64,000 bases of DNA from Pseudomonas reidholzensis (GTDB lineage Bacteria > Pseudomonadota > Gammaproteobacteria > Pseudomonadales > Pseudomonadaceae). Of the stretch, positions 9,043-20,620 are shown piece after piece. The stretch spans positions 62,001 to 126,000 of the forward strand of contig NZ_UNOZ01000029.1 of NCBI RefSeq assembly GCF_900536025.1, in the 5' to 3' direction. The first letter of the stretch is position 1. Each line of letters begins with the position of its first letter. A program made the position numbers and the translations under genes. The notes beneath the pieces were generated by a model, which saw only the letters and a list, made by a program, of their open reading frames with translations, made no database searches and was not told where the DNA came from.

Positions 9043-9149
9043 CCCAACGCCCAACGCCCAACGCATCTACACCGAACACACGCAAAAAAAGCGGACCGCG
9101 TCATCGACGCAGGTCCGCTCTAGCTTGCAGCTTGCAGCTTACAGCTTGC
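9043..9149. repeat. Two short tandem heptamer runs
   Basis: CCCAACG is repeated three times at 9043-9063, and AGCTTGC/AGCTTAC four times at 9122-9149. They flank the terminator hairpin of the marR-type gene. No coding frame uses them. Confidence 0.75.
9084..9119 (-). terminator. Rho-independent terminator of the marR-type gene
   Basis: Read on the minus strand there is a stem of AGCGGACC / GGTCCGCT extended by GCGTC/GACGC around a three-base loop, followed by seven T residues (9084-9090). It lies 38 bases beyond the stop of the MarR-family gene. Confidence 0.85.
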
Positions 9150-9157
9150 CGCTGCCC

Positions 9158-9595
9158 TCAAGACTTCTCGAGGTTACCGAGGATCTTCGCATGCACGCGC
9201 ATGCAGATTTCCAGGTCCCCTTCATCAACCCCGCTGAACAACTCGATGCGCAATTGATTGGCAATGGTCTCGATCTGGTCGATCAGCGGCTTGGCCGGCG
9301 GGCACAGCTGGATTTTCTTCGCGCGGCGGTCTTCCATCACCGCCTGCCGACGCACCAGGCCCTGGTTTTCCAGGCTGTCGAGCAGACGCGCCAGGGTCGG
9401 GCCTTCGACGCCGACGCTCTGGGCCAGCTCACGCTGGGTCGGCGCCTCCTCGAAACGGGCCAGGTGCAACAGCACCAGCCAGCGCGCCTGGGACAGATTG
9501 AGCCCGGCCAGGCGGCGGTCCAGCTCGGCACGCCAGCCACGGGACATCTGGGCCAGCTGCATGCCGAAGCGGTGTTGGTTGTCGGTCAGGGGCAT
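9158..9595 (-). CDS. MarR family transcriptional regulator
   Basis: 145 residues starting MPLTDNQHRFGMQLAQMSRGW. The winged helix is complete: TQRELAQSVGVEGPTLARLL (recognition region), then LENQGLVRRQAVMEDRRAKK with the wing DRRAKKI typical of the SlyA/MarR group. A TTG six bases upstream could also serve as start. The gene stands alone between the repeat region and recQ, with its own terminator. Ligand and targets are unknown. Confidence 0.9.
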   Translation of the reverse strand: MPLTDNQHRFGMQLAQMSRGWRAELDRRLAGLNLSQARWLVLLHLARFEEAPTQRELAQSVGVEGPTLARLLDSLENQGLVRRQAVMEDRRAKKIQLCPPAKPLIDQIETIANQLRIELFSGVDEGDLEICMRVHAKILGNLEKS

Positions 9596-9721
9596 AAACA
9601 ACTCGATGGATAGAACTAATTATTAGCCAGCTAACCATGCTCCAGCCTTGCAGGCAAGGCTGGGCGCGAGGGAAATGTCCGATAATCGTCATAAACCGTG
9701 ACAAGGGTCAGCCCCGTCAGA

Positions 9722-11866
<2,145 letters not shown>

Positions 11867-12113
11867 TGCAAACTCCGAAATCGCCGTACCATTCCCGGAC
11901 ACAGGCTGGACGATAAACCCGTCCTGCACACGTACGAATGCGTAAGCAGCTTTTGCCAGAGGCCCCGGAACGGGTTCCCCTGGCTGAAAAATCGCGGATT
12001 ATACCCCACTGTCCGCTGCTAAAGGACGCCTCGGTGACAGACGTTCCCTTTGCCCCTACTCTGTAGCAAGGTGCTAGAATTCACTATCGTTTATTCCCCA
12101 AGGTAGCCCCGTA

Positions 12114-12701
12114 ATGTCCTTCGCCGAGCAACTGACCCGCCTGCAAGTCTTCCTCGATGCCGACGAGCTGCATGAAGAAGCGCTGGATTACGTCGCCGCC
12201 CATGGCTACCTGACCGCGCTGTCGATCACCTCCGAAGTCGTCCCTGACCGTGAATGGATCGATGCACTGTTCGCCGAGGAACCGCAATACACCAGCGATG
12301 CCCAGCGCACCGAGATCGAAGCCACGCTGATCGCCCTCAAGGCGCACATCAGCCGCCAGCTGGCCAGCGACGAGGAATTCGAGCTGCCGTGCGAGCTGGA
12401 CCTGACCGAAGAGCCGGACGATTCCGAGCTGCGCGGCTGGTGCATCGGCTTCATGGAAGGTGTGTTCCTGCGTGAAGAGGCGTGGTTCGAGAACGCCGAG
12501 GAAGAAGTCAGCGAGATGCTCCTGCCGATCATGGTCGGTTCGGGCCTGTTCGACGAGCAGCCCGAGTTCGAGGACATCGCCAAGGATGCCAACCTGCAGG
12601 ACGACATGATCGTGCAGATTCCTGAAGCGCTGACCGCCCTCTACCTGCTGCTGCACGCACCCGACGAGAAGCCGGCCCTGCTCAAACCGCGTCACCACTG
12701 A
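12114..12701 (+). CDS. YgfB/YecA (UPF0149) family protein
   Basis: 195-residue acidic protein beginning MSFAEQLTRLQVFLDADELHEEA. The family core GYLTALSITSEVVPDREWIDALF and the WCIGFMEGVFLREEAWF helix are clear. Homologues are small helical cytoplasmic proteins; P. aeruginosa YgfB has been linked to regulation of ampDh3, but that is knowledge about a relative, not seen here. No C-terminal SEC-C metal motif is present. It is followed after 8 bases by a YbaN-type gene, so the two are probably cotranscribed. Confidence 0.85.
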   Translation: MSFAEQLTRLQVFLDADELHEEALDYVAAHGYLTALSITSEVVPDREWIDALFAEEPQYTSDAQRTEIEATLIALKAHISRQLASDEEFELPCELDLTEEPDDSELRGWCIGFMEGVFLREEAWFENAEEEVSEMLLPIMVGSGLFDEQPEFEDIAKDANLQDDMIVQIPEALTALYLLLHAPDEKPALLKPRHH

Positions 12702-12709
12702 CAGCGGTC

Positions 12710-13072
12710 GTGCGCTACCTGCTGCTGGCCGTCGGCTGGCTCAGCGTCGCGCTCGGGGTGTTGGGGATCTTCCTGCCGGTGTTGCCCACCACCCCGTTCC
12801 TGCTGCTGGCGGCGGCCTGCTTCGCCCGCAGCTCGCCACGCTTTCATGCCTGGCTGGTCAACCACCCCAGGCTCGGGCCGTGGATCCGTGACTACCTCAG
12901 CGGCGAGGGCATACCGCTCAAGGGCAAGGTCTACGCCATCGGTTTGATGTGGGCGAGCATAGCCCTGTCGTGCTACCTGGTGCCGCTGTTCTGGGCTCGC
13001 GCGTTCATGCTCACCAGTGCGGTGCTGGTGAGCCTGTACATCCTCAAGCAGAAGACCTTGCAGCGGCGTTAA
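12710..13072 (+). CDS. YbaN/DUF454 family inner-membrane protein
   Basis: 120 residues beginning at a GTG (MRYLLLAVGWLSVALGVLGIF). It has the DUF454 hallmark LPVLPTTPFLLLAAACFARSS, then FHAWLVNHPRLGPWI and two further membrane helices near the C-terminus. No function is established for the family. The start only 8 bases past the previous stop suggests translational coupling to the YgfB-type gene. Confidence 0.88.
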   Translation: MRYLLLAVGWLSVALGVLGIFLPVLPTTPFLLLAAACFARSSPRFHAWLVNHPRLGPWIRDYLSGEGIPLKGKVYAIGLMWASIALSCYLVPLFWARAFMLTSAVLVSLYILKQKTLQRR

Positions 13073-13090
13073 GCCAGGGCCTCGGCGGCG

Positions 13091-13184
13091 CCCCCTTCGC
13101 GGGGCAAGCACGCTCCCACAGGATAGCGTCGCTCTTTGGGTCGGCGGATATCCTGTGGGAGCGGGCTTGCCCCGCGAAGGGGCC
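13091..13184. repeat. REP pair (REPIN) between convergent genes
   Basis: CCCCTTCGCGGGGCAAGC at 13092 pairs with the complement ending at 13184. One arm has a CAAGCACGC variant of the usual CAAGCCCGC. It sits between the convergent YbaN-type gene and the adhesin gene and fills nearly all of that gap, so it may also act as a transcription end. Confidence 0.9.
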
Positions 13185-13192
13185 AGCACGAC

Positions 13193-16100
13193 CTACACTG
13201 TATCCACCTTCAACGATTGATCATTGAGCATGCCGTTGATGATGGTCGCCGTATCATGCCCCGAGGCAATCAACCCGCCCGCTCCCGCCGTCACCCCGTA
13301 ATGCTGGGCCAGGTCCACCCCGGCCAGGTCGATGGTCTGGGTCGGCGTCGCCCCCGCCACGCTGCTGACCTCGATGGTCGACACTACATTGCCGCCAGAC
13401 GCCGTGACCTTGAAGTGCAGGTAGTCATCCAGCGACGCCGCCGTGGCGTTCTCGCCCTGCAGCAACTGCGACAGGTCGAGGCGATCACTGCCCGGGGTAA
13501 AGTCGGTGACCGTGTCATGGCCACTGTCGCCCTTCTGCCAGACAAACGCGTCGTTGCCACTGCCACCGGTGAGCGTATCGTCACCTAACCCGCCGATCAG
13601 GGTGTCGTTGCCGCCAGCGCCGTTGAGCACATCGTTGCCACGCCCACCGGCGAGCAGGTTGTCCGCGTGATCGCCGGTCAGCGTGTCATTGAAGTCCGAA
13701 CCGATCAGGTTGTCGATGCTGAGCAGCTTGTCGAGGCCTGCGCCGCCGGTGTTCTGCCACCCCGCCTGGCCCAGGTCGACCGTTACCGCAGCCGTCGCCG
13801 AGGCATAGCTGGCCGTGTCGATACCGCTGCCACCGTCGAGCAGGTCAGTGCCCAGCCCACCGATCAGCAGGTCGTCGCCCTCGTCGCCATACAGGTTGTC
13901 GTTGCCCGCCCCGCCCACCAGCACATCGTGGCCGCCGGCGCCATTCAGCGTGTCGTGGCCAGCGCCCGCCAGCAGCACATCATCGGCAGACGTGCCGTCC
14001 AGCGTGCTGCCTGCGTGGTAGGTGATATCCACCGCACCGGTGGCGCTGCCGCCATGGCTGTCACTGAGCGTGTAGCTGCTGTGATGGACCTCGTTTTCGG
14101 CATTGGCGTAGTTGATCACCATGCTCAGCTTGTAGTTTTCCGCGGCCCTGGCACTGCCCGCGTCATTCGGCGTGTTGACCAGGTGAATGCTGTACACGCC
14201 GTCATGGCTGGCCATGAAGCTGCCGCCGTCGGCAATGCCCTGGTAGCTGCCGCTGGCATCCTTCCACTCCATCATCAGGTTGCCTTCGGCCCGATCATGA
14301 TTGAGGGTAAGCGTTTCGCCCTTGCGCAGGCTGACGGTGATCACGTCCTGGTCATTGGCGTTGGTGGAGCTGATCTGCCCCAGATAACCCGCGACCAAGA
14401 GGGCCGCGCTCAGGGTGCTGGTGTTGGCGACAAAGGCGCTGCGGGCGAGCTCCTTGAACTGGTTGGCCGTATTGCTGACCGCGCTGTTGAAGGTGATCAG
14501 CGGCACGCCACTGCCGGCACTGAAGCCCGCGCCCTTGTCGGCAAAGTGGGTATTGAAGCTGGTGGGCGTGGCGCTGAGCGGGTCGTGGTCGGCATCGCTG
14601 TCGTTGGCCAGCAAGGCCTCGCTCGGCACAGTGAGGCTGGCGCCGGTGATGTTGGTGATGATGTGATCGGCCCCCGCGACCGGCGCGGTGTTGCCCAGCA
14701 GTGTGATCGACAGGCTGGCACTGCGGGTATCGCCGTCGTTGTCGCTGACGGTGAAGCCGATGTTCTCCAGTGCGTTAGCGCTGCTGGCTTTAGGCGGCTG
14801 GTAGGTGAACTCGCCGCTGTCCATGTCCACCAGCAAGAGCCCGCCCAGGCTGGTCTTGATGCCGAGGGTATGAGTCGCGGTGTCGAAGGCGCCGTTGTCG
14901 ACACCACCGGCCACGCTGTAGCCGCCCTGCCCGCCCGCCGCTTTGGGGTCGAAGGTGTAGGTCACGCCATCCACCACCAGCGCCTTGATGAAGCCGCCAT
15001 CGGCACCGAAGTCGCCGCCGGCCATCAGGCTGCCGCTGATCGGCGCCCCCTGCACGGTACCGCTGAGCACCGCACCGAGCTGGTTGAGGTCGGTGACCAC
15101 CACCGAAGGGGTGTTGGTTTCGCTGACGCCGTCGTAGGCCAGCGGATTGAGGTTGCCTTCGTTGACCCCCGAGCCCATGCCGATCGCGTAGGACTTGACG
15201 TCATTGTCGGTGAGGAATTTTATCCACTGCGTCTCCAGCGCCGGGGTCAGCGCATGGCCGTTGGTGGGTGCCCCGTCGGAGAAGAAGTAGCTGACGTTCT
15301 GCGCACCGGCGAGCTTGCCGTCCTTGAGGAAGGCGCTCTCGGCACTGGCGGCGGCCGCATCGTAGTGGGTGGTACCGCCGACCGTGAGGCCAGCGACGAT
15401 CGCCTTGGCCTGCTCGATCGAGACCCACACGTCCGACTGGATCGAGGCGCCTGTACCAAAGGTGACGATCTGCACCTTGATGTCGCCCATGTCATCGTAC
15501 TTGTCGAGCAAGGCGCTGATCGCCTCCTTGGCCAAGCCCAACCGGCTCAGGCCATCCACGCCCGACTGCTGGGCCATGCTGCTGGACACGTCGATGACCA
15601 GCAGGAGGTTCGAGTCGACCTGGCCGGGCGTGACCGAACGCTGGGCGCTGACCACCTGCGGCACATCGTCGACGATGTTGATGGCGATGGTGCTGGTGGC
15701 GGTGTTGCCGAGCGAGTCGGTGGCCTTGTAGGTGAAGTACTCGGTGACCTGGTTGGCCCCGTCGTCGGCACCGCCTGGGGTTTTCGGCGCCGAGGTGAGG
15801 GTATAGGTGTAGGACCCGTCGCTGTTGAGCTGGATTTGCCCGTACTGGCCGACGTGATCGCTCACCAGGCTGTAGGACAGTGCGCCATAACCACCACTGG
15901 CCGCACCCACCAGCGAGCCCGAGGCGGTTTCGCCGGTCGCGCTCGGCTGGCTACCGGTGACCGTGGCAGGGGCCAGGTCGTTGCCGTCCTTGATCAGGTC
16001 CAGCGCATTTTCATGGACGGTGACGTCGCGGTCCTGGCCCGCGATCATCTGGCTGTCCTGGATGTGGATGGTGACGGTCGTGGTGCTTTCATCGCCGTCC

Positions 16101-19100
16101 GCATCGCGGATGGTGTAAACGAAGGTGTCGGTGGCCCCGGCCGGCGTGACGCTGTCGGGGTAGGACTGATAGACACCGTTGCCCTCGGCATCAAGGGTGA
16201 TGTAGCCGAACTGGCCCTCCACGACCACCCCCAGGTGGCCCAGCGCAGGGGTCGAGGTGTCGTTGCCGGCGCGCACGCCAACCACGTACTTGCCATCGCT
16301 GATGACATCGGCGCCGACCACGTCATTCCACAGCAGGTTGCCGATCACCTGGCAGCCTTCGAGCACCGTCGCTGAATCGCAATGGGCCTTGGGCACGTCA
16401 TCGACGATGCTGATGACGATGGTGCTGGTGGTGGTATTGCCGAGCGAGTCGGTCGCCTGGTAGGTAAAGCTCTCGTTGGTGACGTTGGGCCCGTCGTTCT
16501 GGTGAGCCGGTGAATTGGGCGCAGCGGTGAGGGTGTAGGTGTAGGTGCCATCGCTGTTGACATGGATCTGGCCGTACTGGCCGACGGGGTCGCTCACCAG
16601 GCTGTAGGTCAGCGCGCCGTAGCCACCCGTGACCGAGCCGACCAGGGTGCCCGAGGCGGTTTCAGCGGTAGACCCCGGTTGGCTGCCGACCACGGTTCCG
16701 GGCGCCAGGTCGTTGATGTCCTGGGTCAGGTCCAAGGCCTTTTCATGGACCTCGACGTCGCGGTCCTCGACCGCTACCAACTGGCTGTCCTGGACATGGA
16801 TGGTGACCGTCGTGGTGCTTTCATCGCCGTCCGCATCACGGATGGTGTAGACGAAGATGTCGGTCGCGCCGGCGGGAGTCACGCTGTTGGGGTAGGACTG
16901 GTAGGTGCCGTTGCCCTCGGCGTCGAGGATCACGTAACCGTACTTGCCCTCGACGACCATGCCCACCTGGCCCAGCGCGGGGCTCGAGGTATCGTCGCCG
17001 GCACGCACGCCGACCACGTACTTGCCATCGCTGATGACATCGGCGCCGACCACGTCATTCCACAGCAGGTTGCCGATCACCTGGCAGCCTTCGAGCACCG
17101 TCGCGGAATCGCAGTGGGCCTTGGGCACGTCGTCGACAATGCTGATGACGATGGTGCTGGTGGTGCTGTTGCCGAGCGAGTCGGTCGCCAGGTAGGTAAA
17201 GGTTTCACTGGTGATGTTGGGCCCGTCGTTCTGCTGCACCGGTGAATTCGGCGCGGAGGTCAGGGTGTAGGTGTAGGAGCCATCGGCGTTCACCTGGATC
17301 TGGCCATACTGGCCGACGGCATTGCCCACCAGGCTGTAGGTCAAGGCACCTACCCCGCCCGTCACCGCGCCGACCAGCGTGCCGCTGGCGGTTTCGCCGG
17401 TCGATCCTGGCTGGCTGCCGACCACGCTGCCCGGCGCCAGGTCATTGCCATCCTGGTTGAGGTCCAGGGCCTTTTCAAAGACCTTGATGTCGCGGTCTTC
17501 ACTGGCCAGCAACCCGCTGTCATTGACGCGGATGGTGACGGTGGTGGTGCTCTGGTCGCCGTCCGCATCGCGGATGGTGTAGACAAAGGTGTCGGTCGCG
17601 CCGGCCGGGGCGACGCTGTTGGCATTGGCGTGGTAGACGCCGTTGCCCTCGGCGTCGAGGACGATGTAACCGTACGCACCCTGCACCTTCACCCCGAGCT
17701 GGCCGAGCGCGGGGGCCGAGGTATTGTCGCCAGCACGCACGCCTACCACATACTTGCCATCGCTCAAGGTGTCGGCACCGATCACGTCATTGCCCAGCAG
17801 GTTGCCGCTGACCTGGCCACCCTCGGTCACGTTGGCAAAGTCGCAATGGGCCTTGGGGATGTCGTCGACGATATTCACGTCGAGGCTGCCGGTGGCGGTG
17901 CTGCCATCGCTGTCCTGGGCGGTGACGGTAAAGCTTTCCTGCAGCGTGTTGGTGCCGTCGGCGTTGGCGTGGGTTTCATTGTCGAGCAGGGTGTAGCTGT
18001 AGCTCACCACGCCGGTGCTCGGGTTGTAGCCGGTGATGGTCAGGGTGTTGCCCAGCGGCGTGGTCACCGACTGCGGAAAGCCGAGCGGCGTGCCGCCACT
18101 GACCACGGTGATGCCAGCGATGGTCAGGGTCTGCAGGCCATCCGGGGCGGTCACGGTGAAGGTACCGCTTGGGCTCAGGGCGTTGTCATTGGGCGCGCTG
18201 CCATCGATCAGGTTTTTCTCGTAGACGGTCAGCTCGCCGCCACTGGTCTCCAACCCGCCCAGGGTCACCGGGTCGTTGAGGTTGCTGATATTCAAGGTCA
18301 GGGTCGCGCTGCTGGTGTCGCCGTCGGCGTCCTTGATCGTGTAGGTGAAGTGTTCAACACCGTTGCCGCCGCCTTTCAACCCGGTGAAGTCCGGGTCGGC
18401 AGGGTTGAGGGTGTAGGTGTAAGTGCCATTGGCCGCCAGCACCAAGGTGCCGTAGGTGCCGACGAACGTGCCGGCGATCACCGGCCCGCCGGTCACGCGG
18501 TCGGCGCCCTGCTGGTCGTTGGTGAGGACGTTGCCGGTGAGTTCGACATGCTGCTCGGTCGCCGTGACCGGGTTGCTGTCGTGCTCGGCCTTGGGCACAT
18601 CATCGACGATGTTCACATCGAGGCTGCCCGAGGTGCTGCTGCCGTCGCTGTCCTGGGCGGTGACCGTGAAGCTCTCGTGCAGGCTGTTGGTGCCGTCTGC
18701 GTTGGTGTGGGTTTCATTGTCGACCAAGGTGTAGCTGTAGCTCACCACCCCGGTGGCGGGGTTGTAGCCGGTGATGGTCAGGGTATTGCCCAGTGGCGTG
18801 GTGACCGACTGGCCGACCCCGGTCACCACACCGCCAGTGATGACGTTGATCCCGCCGACACTCAGGCTTTGCAGGCCATCAGGCGCAGATACGCTGAACG
18901 TGCCGCCCTGGGTCAGGGCACCTGCGTTCGGTGCGCTGCCATCGTTCAGGTTTTTTTCGTAGACGGTCAGCTCGCCGCCATTGGTCTCGAGCCCGCCCAG
19001 GGTCACCGGGTCGTTGAGGTTGCTGATGTTCAGGGTCAGGGTCGCGCTGCTGGTGTCGCCGTCGGCGTCCCTGATCGTGTAGGTGAAGTTTTCGACGCCA

Positions 19101-20320
19101 TTGCCGCCCCCTTTCAGCCCAGTGAAGTCCGGGTCAGCAGGGTTGAGGGTGTAGGTGTAAGTGCCATTGGCCGCCAGCACCAGGGTGCCGTAGGTGCCGA
19201 CAAAGGTACCGGCGATCACCGGCCCGCCGGTCACGCGGTCAGCGCCCTGCTGGTCGTTGCTGAGGACGTTGCCGGTCAGTTCGACATGCTGTTCGGTCGC
19301 CGTGACCGGGTTGCTGTCATCCACCGCCTTGGGTACGTCATCGCGGATGATCACATCCAGGCTGCCGCTGGCCACGTCACCGTCGGCATCGCTGACCAGT
19401 ACGGGCAAATGCTCGCCGAGGGTATTGGCGCCCTCGCCCGCGGCATGCTGCTCGGCACCGGTGAGGGTGTAGCTGTAACTCACTACGCCGGTAGCGGGGT
19501 TGTAGCCGGTGATGGTCAGGGTATTGCCCAGTGGCGTGACAACCGACTGCCCGACGCCGGTGACCACGCCAGCGGTGACCACGTTGATGCCGCCCACGCT
19601 GAGATTGAACACGCCATCCGGCGCGACCACGGTGAACGACCCTTGCTGGGTGAGGGCCGCCGGATTGCTGTTCGATCCCTGGGCCAGGTTGGCCTCGTCC
19701 ATCGACAACTCGCCAGGGCTGAGATCGAGCCCTCGCAGGCTGACGGGATTGTCCGGCTGGCCGGCTGGTGGCGTTGGCGCTGGCGGTAGCAGCAGGTCGT
19801 TGCTGTTATCGATATCCAGGTCGCCCACATAAAGGTTGGCCAGCTCCGGGATGCCATTGAAGCCGGCCGTCGGGAAGCCGATCTGCGGGTCGACCCGCGC
19901 GGCCACCTCATCGAGCATGACGAAACTGTGGCCGCCGCCCAACGCGCCGGGCGACCCTGCCGCGTTCGGCCCGGCCGCCGTCGCCTCGCCCTCCTCGCTG
20001 GGGTCGGCACCGGCGGCGATGGCCTGCTGCAGGCGCTCGACATCCGCCAGTTGCGCATCGCTTGGCGGTGCATCGTGGCTGTGCACAGCGGGGGCGCGGT
20101 TGGCCAACAGCTCCGAGGTCATCTCCAGGCTGCTGTCGCGGCCCAGGGTCAGCTCGGCGCCATTGTTCAAGCGCACCGCGACGGCACCGGCACTGCCGGT
20201 CTCCAGCTGTTCGCCGGCAAACAGCCGGTCACCTTCGACCAGCAGGCGACGGCTGCCGTCGTTGTCCACCGCAAACACCTGACCGACAACCTTGCTGACC
20301 ACCCCGATAAATTTAGCCAT
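13193..20320 (-). CDS. Large RTX adhesin of the LapA/MapA/LapF type, type I secreted
   Basis: 2375 residues starting MAKFIGVVSKVVGQVFAVDN. Residues 1-125 form an N-terminal retention module with a LapG-type cleavage motif TAAG at 114-117, at the same depth as in LapA. Next come Ig/VCBS-like repeats: type A, period 738 bases (246 residues), then type B, period 732 bases (244 residues), three copies starting near 823, 1067 and 1311. A von Willebrand A domain follows (~1570-1755; MIDAS DVSSS at 1577, GGTTHYD, SDGAPT), then a linker of ~300 residues and RTX calcium-binding nonapeptides (2107-2259, GGAGNDNLYG type). It ends in a C-terminal type I secretion signal. It is much shorter than LapA or LapF (thousands of residues) but has the same plan. 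Five cysteines (826, 1070, 1079, 1314, 1323) are unusual for RTX proteins. It is divergent from its own exporter genes. LapF versus MapA orthology cannot be decided here. Confidence 0.93.
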   Translation of the reverse strand: MAKFIGVVSKVVGQVFAVDNDGSRRLLVEGDRLFAGEQLETGSAGAVAVRLNNGAELTLGRDSSLEMTSELLANRAPAVHSHDAPPSDAQLADVERLQQAIAAGADPSEEGEATAAGPNAAGSPGALGGGHSFVMLDEVAARVDPQIGFPTAGFNGIPELANLYVGDLDIDNSNDLLLPPAPTPPAGQPDNPVSLRGLDLSPGELSMDEANLAQGSNSNPAALTQQGSFTVVAPDGVFNLSVGGINVVTAGVVTGVGQSVVTPLGNTLTITGYNPATGVVSYSYTLTGAEQHAAGEGANTLGEHLPVLVSDADGDVASGSLDVIIRDDVPKAVDDSNPVTATEQHVELTGNVLSNDQQGADRVTGGPVIAGTFVGTYGTLVLAANGTYTYTLNPADPDFTGLKGGGNGVENFTYTIRDADGDTSSATLTLNISNLNDPVTLGGLETNGGELTVYEKNLNDGSAPNAGALTQGGTFSVSAPDGLQSLSVGGINVITGGVVTGVGQSVTTPLGNTLTITGYNPATGVVSYSYTLVDNETHTNADGTNSLHESFTVTAQDSDGSSTSGSLDVNIVDDVPKAEHDSNPVTATEQHVELTGNVLTNDQQGADRVTGGPVIAGTFVGTYGTLVLAANGTYTYTLNPADPDFTGLKGGGNGVEHFTYTIKDADGDTSSATLTLNISNLNDPVTLGGLETSGGELTVYEKNLIDGSAPNDNALSPSGTFTVTAPDGLQTLTIAGITVVSGGTPLGFPQSVTTPLGNTLTITGYNPSTGVVSYSYTLLDNETHANADGTNTLQESFTVTAQDSDGSTATGSLDVNIVDDIPKAHCDFANVTEGGQVSGNLLGNDVIGADTLSDGKYVVGVRAGDNTSAPALGQLGVKVQGAYGYIVLDAEGNGVYHANANSVAPAGATDTFVYTIRDADGDQSTTTVTIRVNDSGLLASEDRDIKVFEKALDLNQDGNDLAPGSVVGSQPGSTGETASGTLVGAVTGGVGALTYSLVGNAVGQYGQIQVNADGSYTYTLTSAPNSPVQQNDGPNITSETFTYLATDSLGNSTTSTIVISIVDDVPKAHCDSATVLEGCQVIGNLLWNDVVGADVISDGKYVVGVRAGDDTSSPALGQVGMVVEGKYGYVILDAEGNGTYQSYPNSVTPAGATDIFVYTIRDADGDESTTTVTIHVQDSQLVAVEDRDVEVHEKALDLTQDINDLAPGTVVGSQPGSTAETASGTLVGSVTGGYGALTYSLVSDPVGQYGQIHVNSDGTYTYTLTAAPNSPAHQNDGPNVTNESFTYQATDSLGNTTTSTIVISIVDDVPKAHCDSATVLEGCQVIGNLLWNDVVGADVISDGKYVVGVRAGNDTSTPALGHLGVVVEGQFGYITLDAEGNGVYQSYPDSVTPAGATDTFVYTIRDADGDESTTTVTIHIQDSQMIAGQDRDVTVHENALDLIKDGNDLAPATVTGSQPSATGETASGSLVGAASGGYGALSYSLVSDHVGQYGQIQLNSDGSYTYTLTSAPKTPGGADDGANQVTEYFTYKATDSLGNTATSTIAINIVDDVPQVVSAQRSVTPGQVDSNLLLVIDVSSSMAQQSGVDGLSRLGLAKEAISALLDKYDDMGDIKVQIVTFGTGASIQSDVWVSIEQAKAIVAGLTVGGTTHYDAAAASAESAFLKDGKLAGAQNVSYFFSDGAPTNGHALTPALETQWIKFLTDNDVKSYAIGMGSGVNEGNLNPLAYDGVSETNTPSVVVTDLNQLGAVLSGTVQGAPISGSLMAGGDFGADGGFIKALVVDGVTYTFDPKAAGGQGGYSVAGGVDNGAFDTATHTLGIKTSLGGLLLVDMDSGEFTYQPPKASSANALENIGFTVSDNDGDTRSASLSITLLGNTAPVAGADHIITNITGASLTVPSEALLANDSDADHDPLSATPTSFNTHFADKGAGFSAGSGVPLITFNSAVSNTANQFKELARSAFVANTSTLSAALLVAGYLGQISSTNANDQDVITVSLRKGETLTLNHDRAEGNLMMEWKDASGSYQGIADGGSFMASHDGVYSIHLVNTPNDAGSARAAENYKLSMVINYANAENEVHHSSYTLSDSHGGSATGAVDITYHAGSTLDGTSADDVLLAGAGHDTLNGAGGHDVLVGGAGNDNLYGDEGDDLLIGGLGTDLLDGGSGIDTASYASATAAVTVDLGQAGWQNTGGAGLDKLLSIDNLIGSDFNDTLTGDHADNLLAGGRGNDVLNGAGGNDTLIGGLGDDTLTGGSGNDAFVWQKGDSGHDTVTDFTPGSDRLDLSQLLQGENATAASLDDYLHFKVTASGGNVVSTIEVSSVAGATPTQTIDLAGVDLAQHYGVTAGAGGLIASGHDTATIINGMLNDQSLKVDTV

Positions 20321-20620
20321 GCGCGTAAGCCTCCCATGCCGATCGGACTTCGCAGCTGAAATGCCGGGGTCTACTGCGACGCGGGAGGCAGGATCGTGCT
20401 GTGCTGACCCTGAGTAAAAGCGCTCCGGCGTGATACCAAGGTGATAGCCATGATGGAACGTGGCCACTGCTAAGCGACAATTTTCTGTCGCCAAATTCCG
20501 CCTTGGTCTCCCTTTCCAGCCCCTTTAGCTGCAAAAATTCTGGAACCTTTGCCGATGGCCCAAATCTGCTGACTGCAGCTCGGTTTGCGGGCCCCGTGAG
20601 TAGAACAATGTCGCGGATTC

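Noticed and set aside
8259..9104. Frames in both arms of the long inverted repeat coding for the same peptide (HFFSWKKVTKN...)
   Set aside because: The peptide simply reflects the duplicated DNA; there is no ribosome site, and such frames are often mis-annotated in Pseudomonas repeats.
13667..16375. A 902-codon plus-strand frame opposite the RTX and VWA part of the adhesin
   Set aside because: Antisense shadow, low-complexity Val/Ala/Gly/Asp content, no start context or family features.
15850..19330. Regular repeats suggesting a CRISPR array
   Set aside because: Periods are 732 and 738 bases, in frame within a coding gene; there are no short repeats with unique spacers and no cas genes.
17630..19789. 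A 719-codon open frame on the plus strand opposite the adhesin repeats
   Set aside because: It mirrors the repetitive adhesin codons, has no recognisable domain, and arises from GC-rich repeat sequence; the minus strand encodes clear domains.
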